Source: Allodiplogaster sudhausi
Lineage: Eukaryota > Nematoda > Chromadorea > Rhabditida > Diplogasteridae
Assembly (NCBI GenBank): GCA_945643635.1
Contig: CALZFC010000134.1
Span: 226,501-290,500, forward strand
Reading direction: 5' to 3'
Length of the DNA: 64,000 nt
Below the pieces are notes generated by a model. That model was not told the DNA's origin. It worked only from the letters and a program-made list of their open reading frames with translations, and ran no database searches. Made by a program: the position numbers and the translations under genes. Shown here in pieces: positions 32,343-49,589 of the stretch. Positions within the stretch are counted from its first letter, which is position 1, and every line of letters begins with the position of its first letter.

Positions 32343-32920
32343 ATGCAGAATTCGTCTGATCCTCGCCGGCCAAACAAAATCGTCAGGTTTGGTTGTGATT
32401 CCTCGCTTAGTGTTTGCTTATTTGTAGTACTACTACTTTTTTTAAATTTATTCAGATGCTTATTTTGCTCAATTTTAATTGTATCATTTAGCTTGTTCTA
32501 CTTCAGACTGAAGCCGAACGATGTGAATGCGCAATCTCTGCTGGATAACCCTTTGCCAGAGTACATGAATGTGCTGGGGATGATCTTCAGCATGTGTGGT
32601 CTTATGATGCGGGTTAGCCAGTCTTTGCTTTCTATTCTGCAAGTTCATCCAGTTCATGTTGCCTAAACAATCCGAATTGAGTTGAAATGGTGTGCGTGGG
32701 CTGCTTTGTTCTGTTCGTGTGTCAGTTTCGCGAATACTCGTTCCTCTGATGATGCCAAGCAGATCGTCAGCAGTTTCATGTCAGTCCGTTTTCCGTCTTT
32801 CCTTTGTACTCGGCCGTACTCCTATTATATCTTTTCAGGTTGTCAGTCTCTGCCGTTGTTATGAGCTACTTGCAGAATCCCCAGCCAATTATCCCTCCCT
32901 GGGCATCACTTATTTCATGA
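32343..32920 (+). CDS. WDR83OS: PAT complex subunit Asterix (WDR83OS homologue)
   Basis: Four coding exons with in-phase splice sites: 32343-32386, 32507-32612, 32682-32779 and 32839-32920, giving about 109 residues. The family pattern is unmistakable: SDPRRPNK near the N-terminus, [17 protein letters not shown], then [18 protein letters not shown] (hydrophobic), [18 protein letters not shown] and a C-terminal PPW. Asterix partners CCDC47 in the ER-membrane PAT complex, which shields unassembled transmembrane helices with polar residues. The usual family length is near 106, so the gene looks complete. A few residues after PPW extend the C-terminus relative to the human protein. AATAAA lies at 33049. 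Confidence 0.93.
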
Positions 32921-33048
32921 GATCCAAGACGCGAATTTCCTCCATGCGCTTATTAATTGATGTCGAGGCTGTGGTAACCGAGTTTTTGTTGTTGTTTTTG
33001 TGTGGGTTTTTTTATCCGAAGTATTAATTAACACAGATATAATAGAGA

Positions 33049-33054
33049 ATAAAC
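33049..33054 (+). terminator. Polyadenylation signal AATAAA, Asterix gene
   Basis: AATAAA 128 nt after the Asterix stop codon, on the coding strand. Position supports use as its poly(A) signal. Confidence 0.5.
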
Positions 33055-33070
33055 GATCTCTTGAACACTT

Positions 33071-33256
33071 CTATGGAGAACTCGGGTCAATGAAAAATGA
33101 AGGGAGTGCCTCGTGACGTTGCCTTCTGAAGCGTAAACGAAGATCACTACGATCTGTGGTGAAGGGTGAGATCTCTCGCTTGTGTTTCTTATTCAGTCTC
33201 TTCCATTCATTTCGCTTTTTGATTGCCTTTCCGGTCAACCCCTTCCCCGCCCGCAT
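33071..33256 (-). CDS. Possible small basic protein or terminal exon
   Basis: A minus-strand frame of about 61 codons from a Met at 33256 is very rich in Lys and Arg (KAIKKRNEWKRLNKKHKRE) and ends at TAG 33071; the frame stays open upstream to 33361. The composition is unlike the random ORFs nearby. It could be the last exon of a gene whose upstream exons I cannot see, or chance. I recognise no family. Confidence 0.25.
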   Translation of the reverse strand: MRAGKGLTGKAIKKRNEWKRLNKKHKREISPFTTDRSDLRLRFRRQRHEALPSFFIDPSSP

Positions 33257-33361
33257 AATTGCCCGGCAACTAGTCCCATATGAGTTTGCGATTGACCATA
33301 TTCCTGGAAAACGTCTGTCAGCCTCTTCACTTGTGCATGCTTGATTTCCGCTATGCCGCAC

Positions 33362-33694
33362 AATTTTTTTTCTAGCACTTAGTTCACCTTCATCACGGGA
33401 TAAATTCTATTTATTCAAGTCTATAAACATTGGGGTTAGCTTAAGTTACCGGGAAAGAATGAGATTTCTATTAAAGCAAGAAATCTGATGACTAGTTTGC
33501 TGGTCTCAACAGCGAAAGGTAAAACAGGCCAGAGAATGGGAGGTATATTACTTGAGTGCGTAGCCTACAAATCACTCGTATAGAAATGCTGGTAATGGCC
33601 TCTTCTGCTTTGCATAGAACTATCTACCGCGTGCTTCATTCAACAAAGAAAGTGAAGGAGGGGGAGGGGGGGGGGGAGAGAGAGAAGGGTATTT
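33362..33694. other. Intergenic, no gene seen
   Basis: AT-rich spacer that ends in a polypurine GGGGAGGGGGG..GAGAGA run near 33655-33685, just beyond the malic enzyme stop codon. Confidence 0.6.
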
Positions 33695-37584
<3,890 letters not shown>

Positions 37585-38103
37585 CCCACGGCAGAGGAAC
37601 TGAAGAGTCGAGGGGTGCAGGCAGGAGAAGACACTCCTGCTCCCTCTATTGGAACCTTCTAATAAAGGGCTCTGAAGCCCGTGGATTTGCATTATACTCA
37701 TGGAACTAGAAATTTAATATAAATGAAATCTGGAAGAATCCCTGCCTTATCGACATTCTCACGTAATCGCAAGTATACTTGCATGGGTAGTTTTCAACAT
37801 GAAATTAATTAACCAAGTAAAACTAAAGCAAAACAAAAACAAAGCATTTTAAAATCAGCTTAATTTTTTCTAAAGAAGCTAAACCGGGCGTAAACAAGAG
37901 CAAATAGAAATGCAACTGAGATTAAAATGCGCAATGTAAATTGATTGCGCAATTGAGGCTTTTGCGCAGATCACGTCACTGAAGAAAAAAGGGCGTGTTC
38001 TGGAGACCCCGCGCACCCGTATTCTTTTATTGACATCCGAGTGTTTTAATTAAAATGAGCGTGCGTAACTAGTTGAATGATGATGTGCTTGGCAGGCTGG
38101 CCA
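37585..38103. promoter_or_regulatory. Divergent intergenic region, malic enzyme and folliculin
   Basis: 519 bp between two oppositely directed start codons, so the promoters of both genes probably lie here. Part of it (37740-37930) is AT-rich. No specific elements were identified. Confidence 0.4.
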
Positions 38104-39892
38104 ATGCAGGCCGTGATCGCGCTCTGCCACTTCTGCGAAGCGCACGGCCCTCGCGTGCTCTTCACCTGCCAGCCTCTCGGCGAAGGCCCCTCCGGCCGAC
38201 TCCCCGAGCCCGCCGATGTCGCCGTCACTTCAGATCCAGAGCTCTTCGACTTGGCCAAGAGAGATCAGGATGCCCGCTGTGCTGCCTGTCGATCCGTTGA
38301 GGATCAGATCATCTATTCGCGGGATCGCGACACCAACACCACTTATGTCAGCACTCAGGTCAGACATTCTGCTTTTTTTATACTTATTTATAATGGTTGT
38401 AAACTACTTTTCCTATTTAAAATTTAAAGTTGGCGGCCGCTGTCGAACTAATTTTATTCCAATGGGAGCACATTGGTTTATTATTGAAAACTATGATATT
38501 CGCGATCGGTACAAGTCATTTTTCAGCTGAGTGTTTGTGCGCTCCCTCGCTTAATTTTGTTAAACCCTCACTTACTTCAAATTCTAGCCAATGCATATTC
38601 AAATGGAAGTTTTAAGAAGAAGAAAAACAATGATCTTATTTATTGCGAAGCCACACGGATTTTCCAGATTGCCTTTAACGAGCGGGTTTACAACAGGATA
38701 AAAGTTGCGTGCTTTCGTTCTTTAACGATAGAAATCAGCACTCCGCAACATAAGGAACCTGATAAGGTAGACAAGATGTGCTCCAGTCTTCAGTCAAGTT
38801 GGTTATCTTTTTCACGTTATCTTAAAAAGAATGCCTGGGCACCATTTACGCGAGATTCTTTGAACGGTTGAAAATTAAATGTGAATTCTGCTAATTAATT
38901 GTCGTTGATCTTATTTGGAAAAAGTCGTCTAGCGTTTAGTAAATGTACGAGAAGACGCGCGTATTGAAAGCGCACAACTGGAATCGGATGGAAATGTTTT
39001 CTTCGGAGATGCCGAGAATGGCTACACTCTCTCCGTTACCTTCAGGTTTGGTTCAGTTTAATTCTAGACTATCACTTTTTGGTAACAGGGTACTTTCCTC
39101 CAACCTTCCCATTATCTAACGACAATAATAATAAAAAAATTATGAAATTTGGTTTTATTTCCTGATTAATATCCCATCATAAAAAATAATCTTCGAACTA
39201 TACAATTCACAAACAAATGTTCAGATTGAAGGACTCGCGAGCGCGCGGTTTTTATCGTCTTTATTCCCTGATAATCGTGAGTAACGACATGACCCTCATC
39301 CTCCACAATTACGACTTCTTCCTCTCCTCCATTATCAGCATCAAATCCCACATGCAGGTTTGTCACATCCGATTCAATTCCAACAGTTTTGAACTACACT
39401 AAACGACTTTGCCTTATTGTGTCAATTGAACGCTTTAAATTCGTTGTAGCATTCGGCATTTTCAAATAATTTTTATATTCCTTGTGTAGTCCCGGCCACG
39501 TTGTTTGTCTCTTGTTTTTTTAAGCTCTTTTTCACAAAAAGCTCTGCCTACAGTGTTCGCAAAATTTCGTCTTGGGAAACTTTCCGGAAAAAGTTGTGTA
39601 GAGATTTGGCCTCACGAACTTTTTTGTCTGTATTACTCTTTCTATTTACTTTGCATTAAATGACTATGGGTTAGCACTTTCCGGCCCTGGTTTTTGGCAG
39701 TAAATATAATTATTTTGCTACTGGCTTGTTCTAATTTTTCCAATTCGATTTACACTCTGGCAATTTTTCCAGAATATGGCGTTAAGAGTCTTCGATGATG
39801 AAATGTACGCCATCGATAAGGAAATTCGGCCTCAGAATGCTGGAAGAGCGAACATGCTTCCGGCCGGATGGTTCAGAGGAAGGGTTTGTTGT

Positions 39893-39936
<44 letters not shown>

Positions 39937-40515
39937 CTTTCTCTCTCTCTCTACCCCCTCTCTCTCTACTCCCTCTCTTTCTCTCTCTCTCTCTCTCTCT
40001 ACTCCCTCTCTCTCTCTCTCTACTCCCTCTCTCTCTCTCTCGGTCTCTCTACTCTCTCCCTCTCTCTCTCTCGCTATTTCTCTCTACTCTCTCTCTCCTC
40101 TCTATTTCTCACTTCATGTAAAAAATTTGCACTATTATATTACTCAAGTATCCACTGATGAATCAAATTTGCACATTTCCCTACTTCCTTGCTATTTTTA
40201 CACGGTGTCAGGACATCCCAATGTAAGATGTCATTGAAAAGGAAGAAAGCAACGAATAAGTAGTGGACCGCGTTCTTCCCATTCTGCTCTTTCTCGCTTC
40301 AAATTAGCTTATAAGAAAGAGTAAATAATGTTAATCTGTATTTGTATTACAATAATATAATGATCCCATTATGTTGTTCTTCGTTGCTTTCTCCAGTTCC
40401 TCACGCTTCTCTCTCCATCTCTCTCTCCCTTTCTCTCTCTACCTTTCTCTCCCTCTCTTTCCCTCTCTCTCTCCCCCTGTCTCACTCCCTCTCTCTCTAT
40501 TTCTCTACTCGTTTC

Positions 40516-40557
<42 letters not shown>

Positions 40558-41001
40558 GCTTGGCTTTTAAAAATGGATGTTGCAGACAACTGTGATCGAC
40601 CAGTCCAGAGATTTGCGGCAGATCACGGGCGATAACGCGATCTGGGCCTTTATGCATCGGTCAGTTATTTTCGCGTTTTCATTTTTCCATCACGATTTTT
40701 TCCCGTTGTTCGACAAGTAAATCGTGGACAATTTGACTATTATTCATAAACCACAGACTGGAGTGTAAATCTTATTTATTTACTCGCTTTTTATAATTAG
40801 TTTGAATGTGGACAACCGAATTATTTACTTTCACACTCTACGAGCGATGGGGTTTCACTACTGTCATGCATGGTCCCGGTCATTTCATGACCCCTTTCTG
40901 TCCTTTGGGAAGATGAGTCTTTATGAAAGAGTACTTTCCGCCAGTCATTCACCTACTGCCGCCTTGCCTTCTCTCTCTCTCTCTCTCTCCCCCTCTCTCT
41001 C

Positions 41002-41032
<31 letters not shown>

Positions 41033-41773
41033 TGTGTTTACTTGCAGACCCTCCATCTCATTTATATGTATTCCTCTCCTTGCCTATCACTTTGGGGATG
41101 ATGAAAGATTGAATGGGTATTTGTGATTCGGGATAGAAGCCTTGCGAAGTAGTGCGTTGGAGGCAGATCACTTGGAACTTCAGTCAGTTTCAGGGGTCTC
41201 TGCCAACGGGCTAAACGGGAAGTAGTTCAAGCGGATTGTAATATTTTTCCGTTTGTTGCTTGAAAATCGGCCCCACATTTTTAATTAATTTCTTGCTAAT
41301 AATCGTTGACTTCTTGGGAGGCAACCTTTTTTTTCTGACCAGATGTCTCGCTGTTGATTGGAAACGGAGAGACCAGTGAATTATTCCCTCATTATGTAAG
41401 AGGTAAAAACATGACAAGGTGTAGGTAAATTTAGAAAGAAAACAGAAAACTTGAGGGAATTCACTTCCTTCCCTTTCGGATCGTGTTAAATAGTTCAGGT
41501 AGGTTTTTATTGGTCTTTTTTCTGCAGATATACTAACAAGAAAACTATCTCTATTCTCATGTTTTATATTAATTTTCCTATTACTATCCATTAAATGCAA
41601 TTCTGTCTTTTCTCTATGCCATTCGCTTCGAATCGCACTGTTTACGTAGTTCGGCCTGCTCCTTTCTTTCTGTATCTCCCTGCTCCTCTTTCGTTTCTTT
41701 TTTCGGTCCTCAACCGCTCGTCATTGTACATTTTGGGCATAGGGCTGCCCCATGGACGACCGCTCTTTTAGTT

Positions 41774-41826
<53 letters not shown>

Positions 41827-44800
41827 TTCTTTCGCTGTCTCCCTCTCTCTCGCTCACTCACTCTCTCTCTCTTTCTATCTCTTCCTCTTCCTCATCGATC
41901 TCTCTGCTACCCTGAAACCTACTTGCCATGCTAGTCTCTTCCTTCTGCAAATCGTCCGTTCTTCCCTCGCCACTTGCCAACCAATATTTGTTCCTGCCTG
42001 CCGGTTTATTCCGAATGTCTTCTGAATAGAGAAGAGGTTGACAGCTCGAAGTGAAGTGGAGGCACAAAGCACCGAGTGAATACAAGACTTCTTCACTTCC
42101 TTTAAGTGGAGGCACAAAGCACCGAGTGAATACAAGACTTCTTCACTTCCTTTTTCTATGCTCATCTGCTTCCCCACTTTAATTCTAGCTATCCAAACTA
42201 CTCATTCTCGGCTTAACCAGGAGTGTACCAAAAATTACTGAGAGAACGTTTACTTGGTAGGTAATATATTAACTGGGAGACTAAACACTTTGATGATTTA
42301 TTTGACTTTTATTCAGACCTTTTATTCAAGTCAAATTATTGATCCTCCGCCTTCCCATTTCCCTTGTCATCCGTTGATTGGCTACGCAGCTTATCCGCTT
42401 AATATTATGGGGCCGCGTCTGAGCACTGCATCTCAGGGAGGTGAAGAATGCATGAGTGAATAAAGATTAATCAAGAAGGATGAAGAGTGAGGGTGGGATG
42501 AAAGGGGGAGTGAAGAGGTGAAAGGAAAGGGTCGAATGAGAGAGCGAGAGAGGGGGAGAGAGATGCAAAGTAAAGGGTCGAGAAATGATTGCAAAGGAAA
42601 GGGTCGAGAGGGAGGAAAGAAAGAGGTGCAAGAAAAAGGTCGAGAGAGAGAGAGAGAGAGAGTGGTCATCATCTCTGCGCTGTAGGATAGCTTTCTTCGT
42701 CGCTCACTCGTTCCCTGGGAGTGTATGGCGAGGCCGGTCGCTACGCCTGGTTGCTCGAGTCAGATGTAGTGCTTTGATGGAGGAGAAGGAAGAGAGGGGG
42801 GAATGGAGGCCGAGTCGAGGGAAAGGAAATGGGAGAACTCTAAGGGATCATTCGCCAGTTTTTTAAACCTTGTATGAGCCGCTTTCGAAATATGACAGTG
42901 AAGGCCTCAATGATTGCCTTTTTAGAATGTCTTCGTCTTCCTACAAAGAGATCGTTTGGTCTGCTAATACCCACACGAGGCATTTCTAGGCTGGAAACGG
43001 AAAGATCGGAAAGCGTGAAACTAAGTTATTAATAGGTTATTCTCCGAAAACGCTGAATAAAAATATGCAGAAGGTATTCTGTCAAATTATGCACACAAAA
43101 TAACAATCGTTTCGTGTAAGAGGTTTGAAAACGTAAATGTGTACTGGAGGTGAGCAAGATTTCTACAGTGGCCGAGCTTCCTTCCTTACGAACTCTGAAA
43201 TGAAATTGAGCCACACAGCAAGACTTCACTGCTCACAGTCTTTGTTTTGTACATCTTAAACCATTGTCATTAGCGGTCTTGTCGGATCTGACAGAATTTG
43301 TTGAAAGAATTCCATCTATTTGGATCGCTGTGGGTGGTCTTGTGTTTGTAGTTTGTATGGGGGATTCCCTTCTCCTCCCTCTGCAAACAGCATCCAGCTG
43401 TGCTTGCATGTCCGAAAGCCATGTCTCTCTGTGTCTTAACCGTTACCATACATCCGCGACACGGTAAAGGACAGATTGTCAGAACTACCAGAGGAGATAA
43501 GACAGAGAGAAAGAGAGAGACAGACAGACATACGACACGAGGGAGAGAGAGAGGAGAGAGAGACAGACAGACATACGACACGAGGGAGAGAGAGAGGAGA
43601 GAGAGAGACAGACATACGACACGAGGGAGAGAGAGAGGAGAGAGAGAGAGACAGACATACGACACGAGGGAGAGAGAGAGGAGAGAGAGAGAGACAGACA
43701 TACGACACGAGGGAGAGAGAGAGGAGAGAGAGAGACAGACATACGACACGAGGGAGAGAGAGAGGAGAGAGAGAGAGACAGACATACGACACGAGGGAGA
43801 GAGAGAGGAGAGAGAGACAGACATACGACACGAGGGAGAGAGAGAGGAGAGAGAGAGAGACAGACATACGACACGAGGGAGAGAGAGAGGAGAGAGAGAG
43901 ACAGACATACGACACGAGGGAGAGAGAGAGGAGAGAGAGAGAGAGACAGACATACGACACGAGGGAGAGAGAGAGGAGAGAGAGACAGACATACGACACG
44001 AGGGAGAGAGAGAGGAGAGAGAGACAGACATACGACACGAGGGAGAGAGAGAGGAGAGAGAGACAGACATACGACACGAGGGAGAGAGAGAGGAGAGAGA
44101 GAGACAGACATACGACACGAGGGAGAGAGAGAGGAGAGAGAGACAGACATACGACACGAGGGAGAGAGAGAGGAGAGAGAGAGAGAGAGAGCTGACAGGA
44201 ACGAGTGGATTGATGAGTGCATTCGCACTCTTTTATCTTCACGACAGTCATTACGCCCACCGAGTCGAACGGCAATTGCTTTGAAGGGAGGAGAGGGAGA
44301 CAAAAGAAAGGAGGCAGTAGGAAGTAGTACATGACCAGGTCGCATACGAGTTCTTCTGTCACTGTCGGCTCAGGTCTTTTGATGATTAAATATGAAATAT
44401 TAGAAATTGGCATCATGCTCCTCGCAACTAACCATAAATCAAACAGCTGCTCAATTTGTTAGGGCAAAACGCTACGACAACTTGAAGTCTCGAAGTAGTA
44501 GTCAACAAGGACAATTCTCTCAGATTCCCTCTTCACTCTGGCCTCTCTCTCTCACTCTCACTCTCACTCTCTCTCACTCTCACTCTCTCTTCTCTCTCGG
44601 CCTGAGGCCTTCTTGCACTTCTCATCTTTCTTCCTCGATCATTGCCATTGGTCGGCATTGCTTTCATCTTTAACTTCCAAACTCCTTCAACAAGCATGGT
44701 TGCGTCGTTCCCTCCCCCCCCCTCACTTCCCTCCTTCCCGTTTCTCCCATCGCTCTTTTTCATTCTCTGACTCTACTTTGAAAGTAACTCTTCACTCTTC

Positions 44801-45254
44801 CCTGCCCACTTCTCTTCTGTTTGTTCTCTGCTATGGAGGAGGGTGCACAATCCCTCCCACCCTCTCACAACACATTCTGCGGTAGGTTTCCTTTCCACTT
44901 CTATTTTCGATTTACTGTATATTTAAAAACATATGTAAAAGCATGATAGCGGGCATTATGTCTCAATCTTTCTTTCTCTGCTTTTTGTCCGTCCAATACA
45001 TTTCAATCATTCGTAAGGATGCCATGAAGAAGCAGTGTGTTGAGCTCCCTTTGTTATGGTTGGCTATCCCTGAATCTTTTACTTTGTTTCAACATTCAAA
45101 GTCATCGCCGTAGACAACCTAGTTTCTAGCTACTCCATCCCTCCCGAGGTTGAGCTATTTGAAATAGATTTATGAAATGATGGGGGGTCTTATTCTAATC
45201 TTTCATGCTTTTCGTCTGACCGTGGCAGTTTCTGTCTCGCAGTCTCCACTTCTT

Positions 45255-45288
<34 letters not shown>

Positions 45289-48200
45289 GTTCTCCCCTCT
45301 CCCTTTGTACGGTTTGAGTCTTCTTGCCTTCCTTCTTTCTCATTGAATGCTGGCCTTCGCTCTTCGTATCTCCGTCTCCTGCTCCGTGCAGACAAGAGAG
45401 AGTGAAAAAGGAGGAAGAAACAGGGCTGGGGGAGAGGGAGGAAGCGACGAGGGAGAGGGAGGGGCGGGGAGGGGAGGAGCGGTCGGGGGAGGGGAGCGGA
45501 AGTGTCCGCCCCCGACGACCCTCTGCTGCCCCGTCAGTGTCCGTCCCTTGCCAAGGATGAACGTGCGGCGCTCTACGGGTTGGCGGGGCTGCGGAGATGG
45601 ACGGTGCTGCCGGCCTCTCTTCTCCACAAGGTCCACCAAGCTCCCTTCTCTCAATCCCCATCTCTGCTCTCTCTCTCTCTCTCCCTCTCTCTCTCTCATT
45701 CATATACTTTCCCCTTTCTTCGTTTGGCGGAGCTCTTTCAGTCGACCGACCCCCAGGCTTTCTCAAGAAGGAATAATCAATGTTTGCCCATGGGATGGCT
45801 GTCGAAGCGAGTGGGAAACGAAGCATAGGGAAGAAAGGTCTTGCTATGCAGCTCTCTCTCTCTTTCTTTTGCTCACTCTCATTCTCTCTCTTTCTCTAGC
45901 TCACTTTCATTCTCTCATCGTCTCTTCCCCTCATAATCTTTTCTCATTATCTCACATCCCTTCTCTGTTCATCCCTCTCCTGTGTAAATTTGGAAGTTTT
46001 ATTTTCCTATTCCCTGTAATATAATTCTTCCTCTGATAGTGATGAGTCGAATGGTATTGAGTGTCATCGGAATTTCTAGTTCACTTTCCGAAATGAAATA
46101 TTTGAAATTGGCATCTAATAAAGTTGAAACTGTATTAGAGTTCAACGTTGGGCTTCTTTTTGGAGAAAGATGGATTACGAATTTATAACGAGAGAAAAAA
46201 GAGGACTTATGTGGGGGGGGGAGTGAGAGAGAGAAAGAGAGAGAGAGAGTTGAATGTAAGTGTGTGAGAGTGCTGGAACGAAGTAATTGCAGACACATGA
46301 TGGGTACTCTCCGCTGTCATTCGTTGCACTGCAGCGACGATGCGCTTGAAGGGAACCCTAGCCAAGATTCTCTGGTCGGTTTCAATTTTCTCTCTCCACC
46401 TCTATTCTCTCTCCCTTGCTATCTTTCCCTCTCTTTCTCTCTCTCCGCCTCTTTGTCTCTCTTTTCTCTATGTTTCCTTTTATCCTTTTCCTACATCCAC
46501 CACTATTGTCTCTGCTTCCTTGTCCCTTTATAACGACAAACTATGAATAAAAAATTAGTGATGACCTTTTGTCTCTTTTTTTAAAGAAAGTGTCGCGGTG
46601 GCCTGAATTGGTTGTTTACAGTGCTTGTCTTGTTTATTCATCCACGTTGACCCATTCGTAGTCTCTCTTTCCTTTCTCTCACTTTCCTTTCTCTCCTCCA
46701 TTCTTTCTCTCCCTTTCCTTTCTCTCCCTTTCCTTTCTCTCCTCCATTCTTTCTCTCCCTTTCCTTTCTCTCCTCCATTCTTTCTCTCCCTTTCCTTTCT
46801 CTCCTCCATTCTTTCTCTCCCTTTCCTTTCTCTCCCTTTCCTTTCTCTCCTCCATTCTTTCTCTCCCTTTCCTTTCTCTCCTCCATCCTTTCTCTCCCTT
46901 TCCTTTCTCTCCTCCATTCTTTCTCTCCCTTTCCTTTCTCTCCTCCATTCTTTCTCTCCCTTTCCTTTCTCTCCTCCATTCTTTCTCTCCCTTTCCTTTC
47001 TCTCCTCCATTCTTTCTCTCCCTTTCCTTTCTCTCCTCCATTCTTTCTCTCCCTTTCCTTTCTCTCCCTTTCCTTTCTCTCCTCCATTCTTTCTCTCCCT
47101 TTCCTTTCTCTCCTCCATTCTTTCTCTCCCTTTCCTTTCTCTCCTCCATTCTTTCTCTCCCTTTCCTTTCTCTCCTCCATTCTTTCTCTCCCTTTCCTTT
47201 CTCTCCCTTTCCTTTCTCTCCTCCATTCTTTCTCTCCCTTTCCTTTCTCTCCTCCATTCTTTCTCTCCCTTTCCTTTCTCTCCCTTTCCTTTCTCTCCTC
47301 CATTCTTTCTCTCCCTTTCCTTTCTCTCCTCCATTCTTTCTCTCCCTTTCCTTTCTCTCCTCCATTCTTTCTCTCCCTTTCCTTTCTCTCCTTCATTCTT
47401 ACTCCCCCTTTCAGATGATTCGCGAGCTTCATCCAACCCTCGTCCAAGAACTGGAACTCTGCAGACCTGACCAGCATCATGTCCGTCTTCTTTCTTTCGT
47501 ACTTATTTTTTATCTTTAAAGGATTTGCATCTTCGGAGGCGTAACAGCCAGGGAAGAAGACAAGCGAGCATGCTTATTTACAACAGAATGTACTTCAAGG
47601 TCACTCTGACCCAGTTGCACAATCTGAAATTGCTTGCGGATTGCCTGGAACGAAGCGGGGATCTGAACACTCTTCTCTATCATCTCATCACTGGCGGCCA
47701 GGTGGGAAGATTGTCTGAATTAGCTAGGTATTTACAGAAAGTTTCAAGCGAAACGTTATGCTATTTGAATTTTTTTTGGATTCTTAAATGTCCCAGTAGA
47801 GTACACGCGCACTCTATGTTTTGCAAATCGCTTCGTATGCATCGTTGGACTCTCATTCCTTACACAGATCTTTCTAATTAATTATCCTCACTCATCCTTG
47901 TGGTAAATGAGGTGCTAGTGGAGCAGGGGATTACTTGGCACTCTTCACTGTATTTGAGTTCAAAGGTCAGAGTTATTTTTACGGTATGTCAGATTAAATC
48001 GTAAGTATAGATTAAAAAGAAGGCCGACCGGGGTCGCTCTCAATCTAGTATCTTTTGGGCCGTACTTAACAAAGTTGGGCAAGAAAATGAAATATAATTT
48101 TTCTTTGGAAAGCTCCTTTACATCGATTTCCTATGACTACCTTCACTGAATTTATAAACTTCTAGAGGCAAACTCATTTAAAATTTGGTTTTCTTTTCTC

Positions 48201-48994
48201 CTAATCTTTTTTTCGTTTTGTTAATTTAATTCTTTTGCTGAATGCTTCATTTATTTAAAAATATATATAGGTTTTTTTCATATTGACATTATCACTTTTT
48301 TTACATGCTACTAACTCTAAAAAAAATCGCATCAAGTTTTTCTGCCAGGCGTTATGAAAAGGATCCATTTTGTAATTTTTTTTAGAAGAAATGTTCACCC
48401 TAAATATTCTGCAAATAGCGAATTGTCAATCTAAATTGTGCCAATCTAAAGAAAAGTCAGCGGCCTCCTCCATCCACATCTATTTATATCTACCTTCATC
48501 TTACTTCCTTTTATCTCCCCCTCTTCTCCCTCGGGCGGCAAATAACAAGTAAATCGACACCTCAGCCTTGGGTTTTTTCTCCTTTCTTCTCAAACCCGTG
48601 TCTCTTTCTCTCTCTTTATTCCTCTTCTGTCCCCCTCCTTCCCTTCTTTTCTTCCACACTCCCGTTCTCTCTCTCTCGCTATTTCCATCAGATATTTCTC
48701 TTTCTTTCCCTTTCTTTTCATTTCTTTTTTCTATTTTTTTCTTTTTCCCTCCTATGTGGGATGTTCTATCTAAATGTGGTATCCGGTTACCTAATGAAGG
48801 AATGAGAACATATATGAGACCTTATGCATACGAGATGCCCAAACCGCCCCAGTCAACACGGGGGGCTAGAGCGATAGACGGCCAGAGTGATATCTAAAAG
48901 GGAGAGATCCAGAGAGGGAAAACTGGGAAGGAGCCCGTAGAGAGCTTGCACCGACACAGTCATAGCGAACGTTTGAATTATGAAGACTTGGTAT

Positions 48995-49035
<41 letters not shown>

Positions 49036-49461
49036 CTTCACTCTCCGTTTGTTTCAGGTTGTGGTGACCTCCGATTCTCGGCTGGCGAGTCGGTCCATTT
49101 TGCTAGCACTGACGAATATTCTGCCGATTGGCTGCCTGAAGGTGAACACGTATTCTGAGAAGTATCTTCATCCAAACAGGTTCCCTCCCACTCTTCCCTT
49201 TTAACAATAAGATGGAGTATCCTAATGAAAGACGATCGAAGTATGAAAAGGATGCAAAAATGGATTGATGAGCTCTGCTTGAGATGCAATCTTCTGGGAG
49301 GGCCTTCCACTCTTTCCATTCCGTCTGCAGTGGAGAGAGCCATGCACATCTTAGTCAAGACACCCTCCATTCCTAGTAAGGCTGACGACCCTCTCGACGA
49401 TGTCAGTCTGCACTTCCTATTCTTCTCTTTCTCTTTGTCTCTCTCTCTCTGCTTCTCTCTC

Positions 49462-49501
<40 letters not shown>

Positions 49502-49546
49502 CTTCTCTCTCTCCTCCTCTCTCTCTCTGCTTCTCTCTCCTCTCCC

Positions 49547-49589
<43 letters not shown>

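Larger units (their letters stand above)
40660..46280 (+). other. Large folliculin intronic interval
   Basis: About 5.6 kb with no convincing coding exon. It contains CT tracts at 40970-41030, 41765-41880 and 45255-45290, a GA tract near 42640, a 50-bp duplication at 42054 and the 43.5-kb minisatellite. At least one small folliculin exon is expected within it, because the reading phase after 40659 needs one. Confidence 0.5.

Noticed and set aside
43270..44416. Long ORFs of 239-326 codons on both strands
   Set aside because: They are frame shadows of a minisatellite with repeat length near a multiple of three; no family resemblance.
45203..46024. ORFs of 100-225 codons on both strands with Pro/Arg/Ser-rich text
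   Set aside because: They run through CT/GA tracts in a folliculin intron and show no domain; a small folliculin exon here cannot be excluded.
46555..47480. Long ORFs of 228-293 codons on both strands
   Set aside because: Pure repeat translation (EERKERERKNGG or its complement) of the 28-bp minisatellite.
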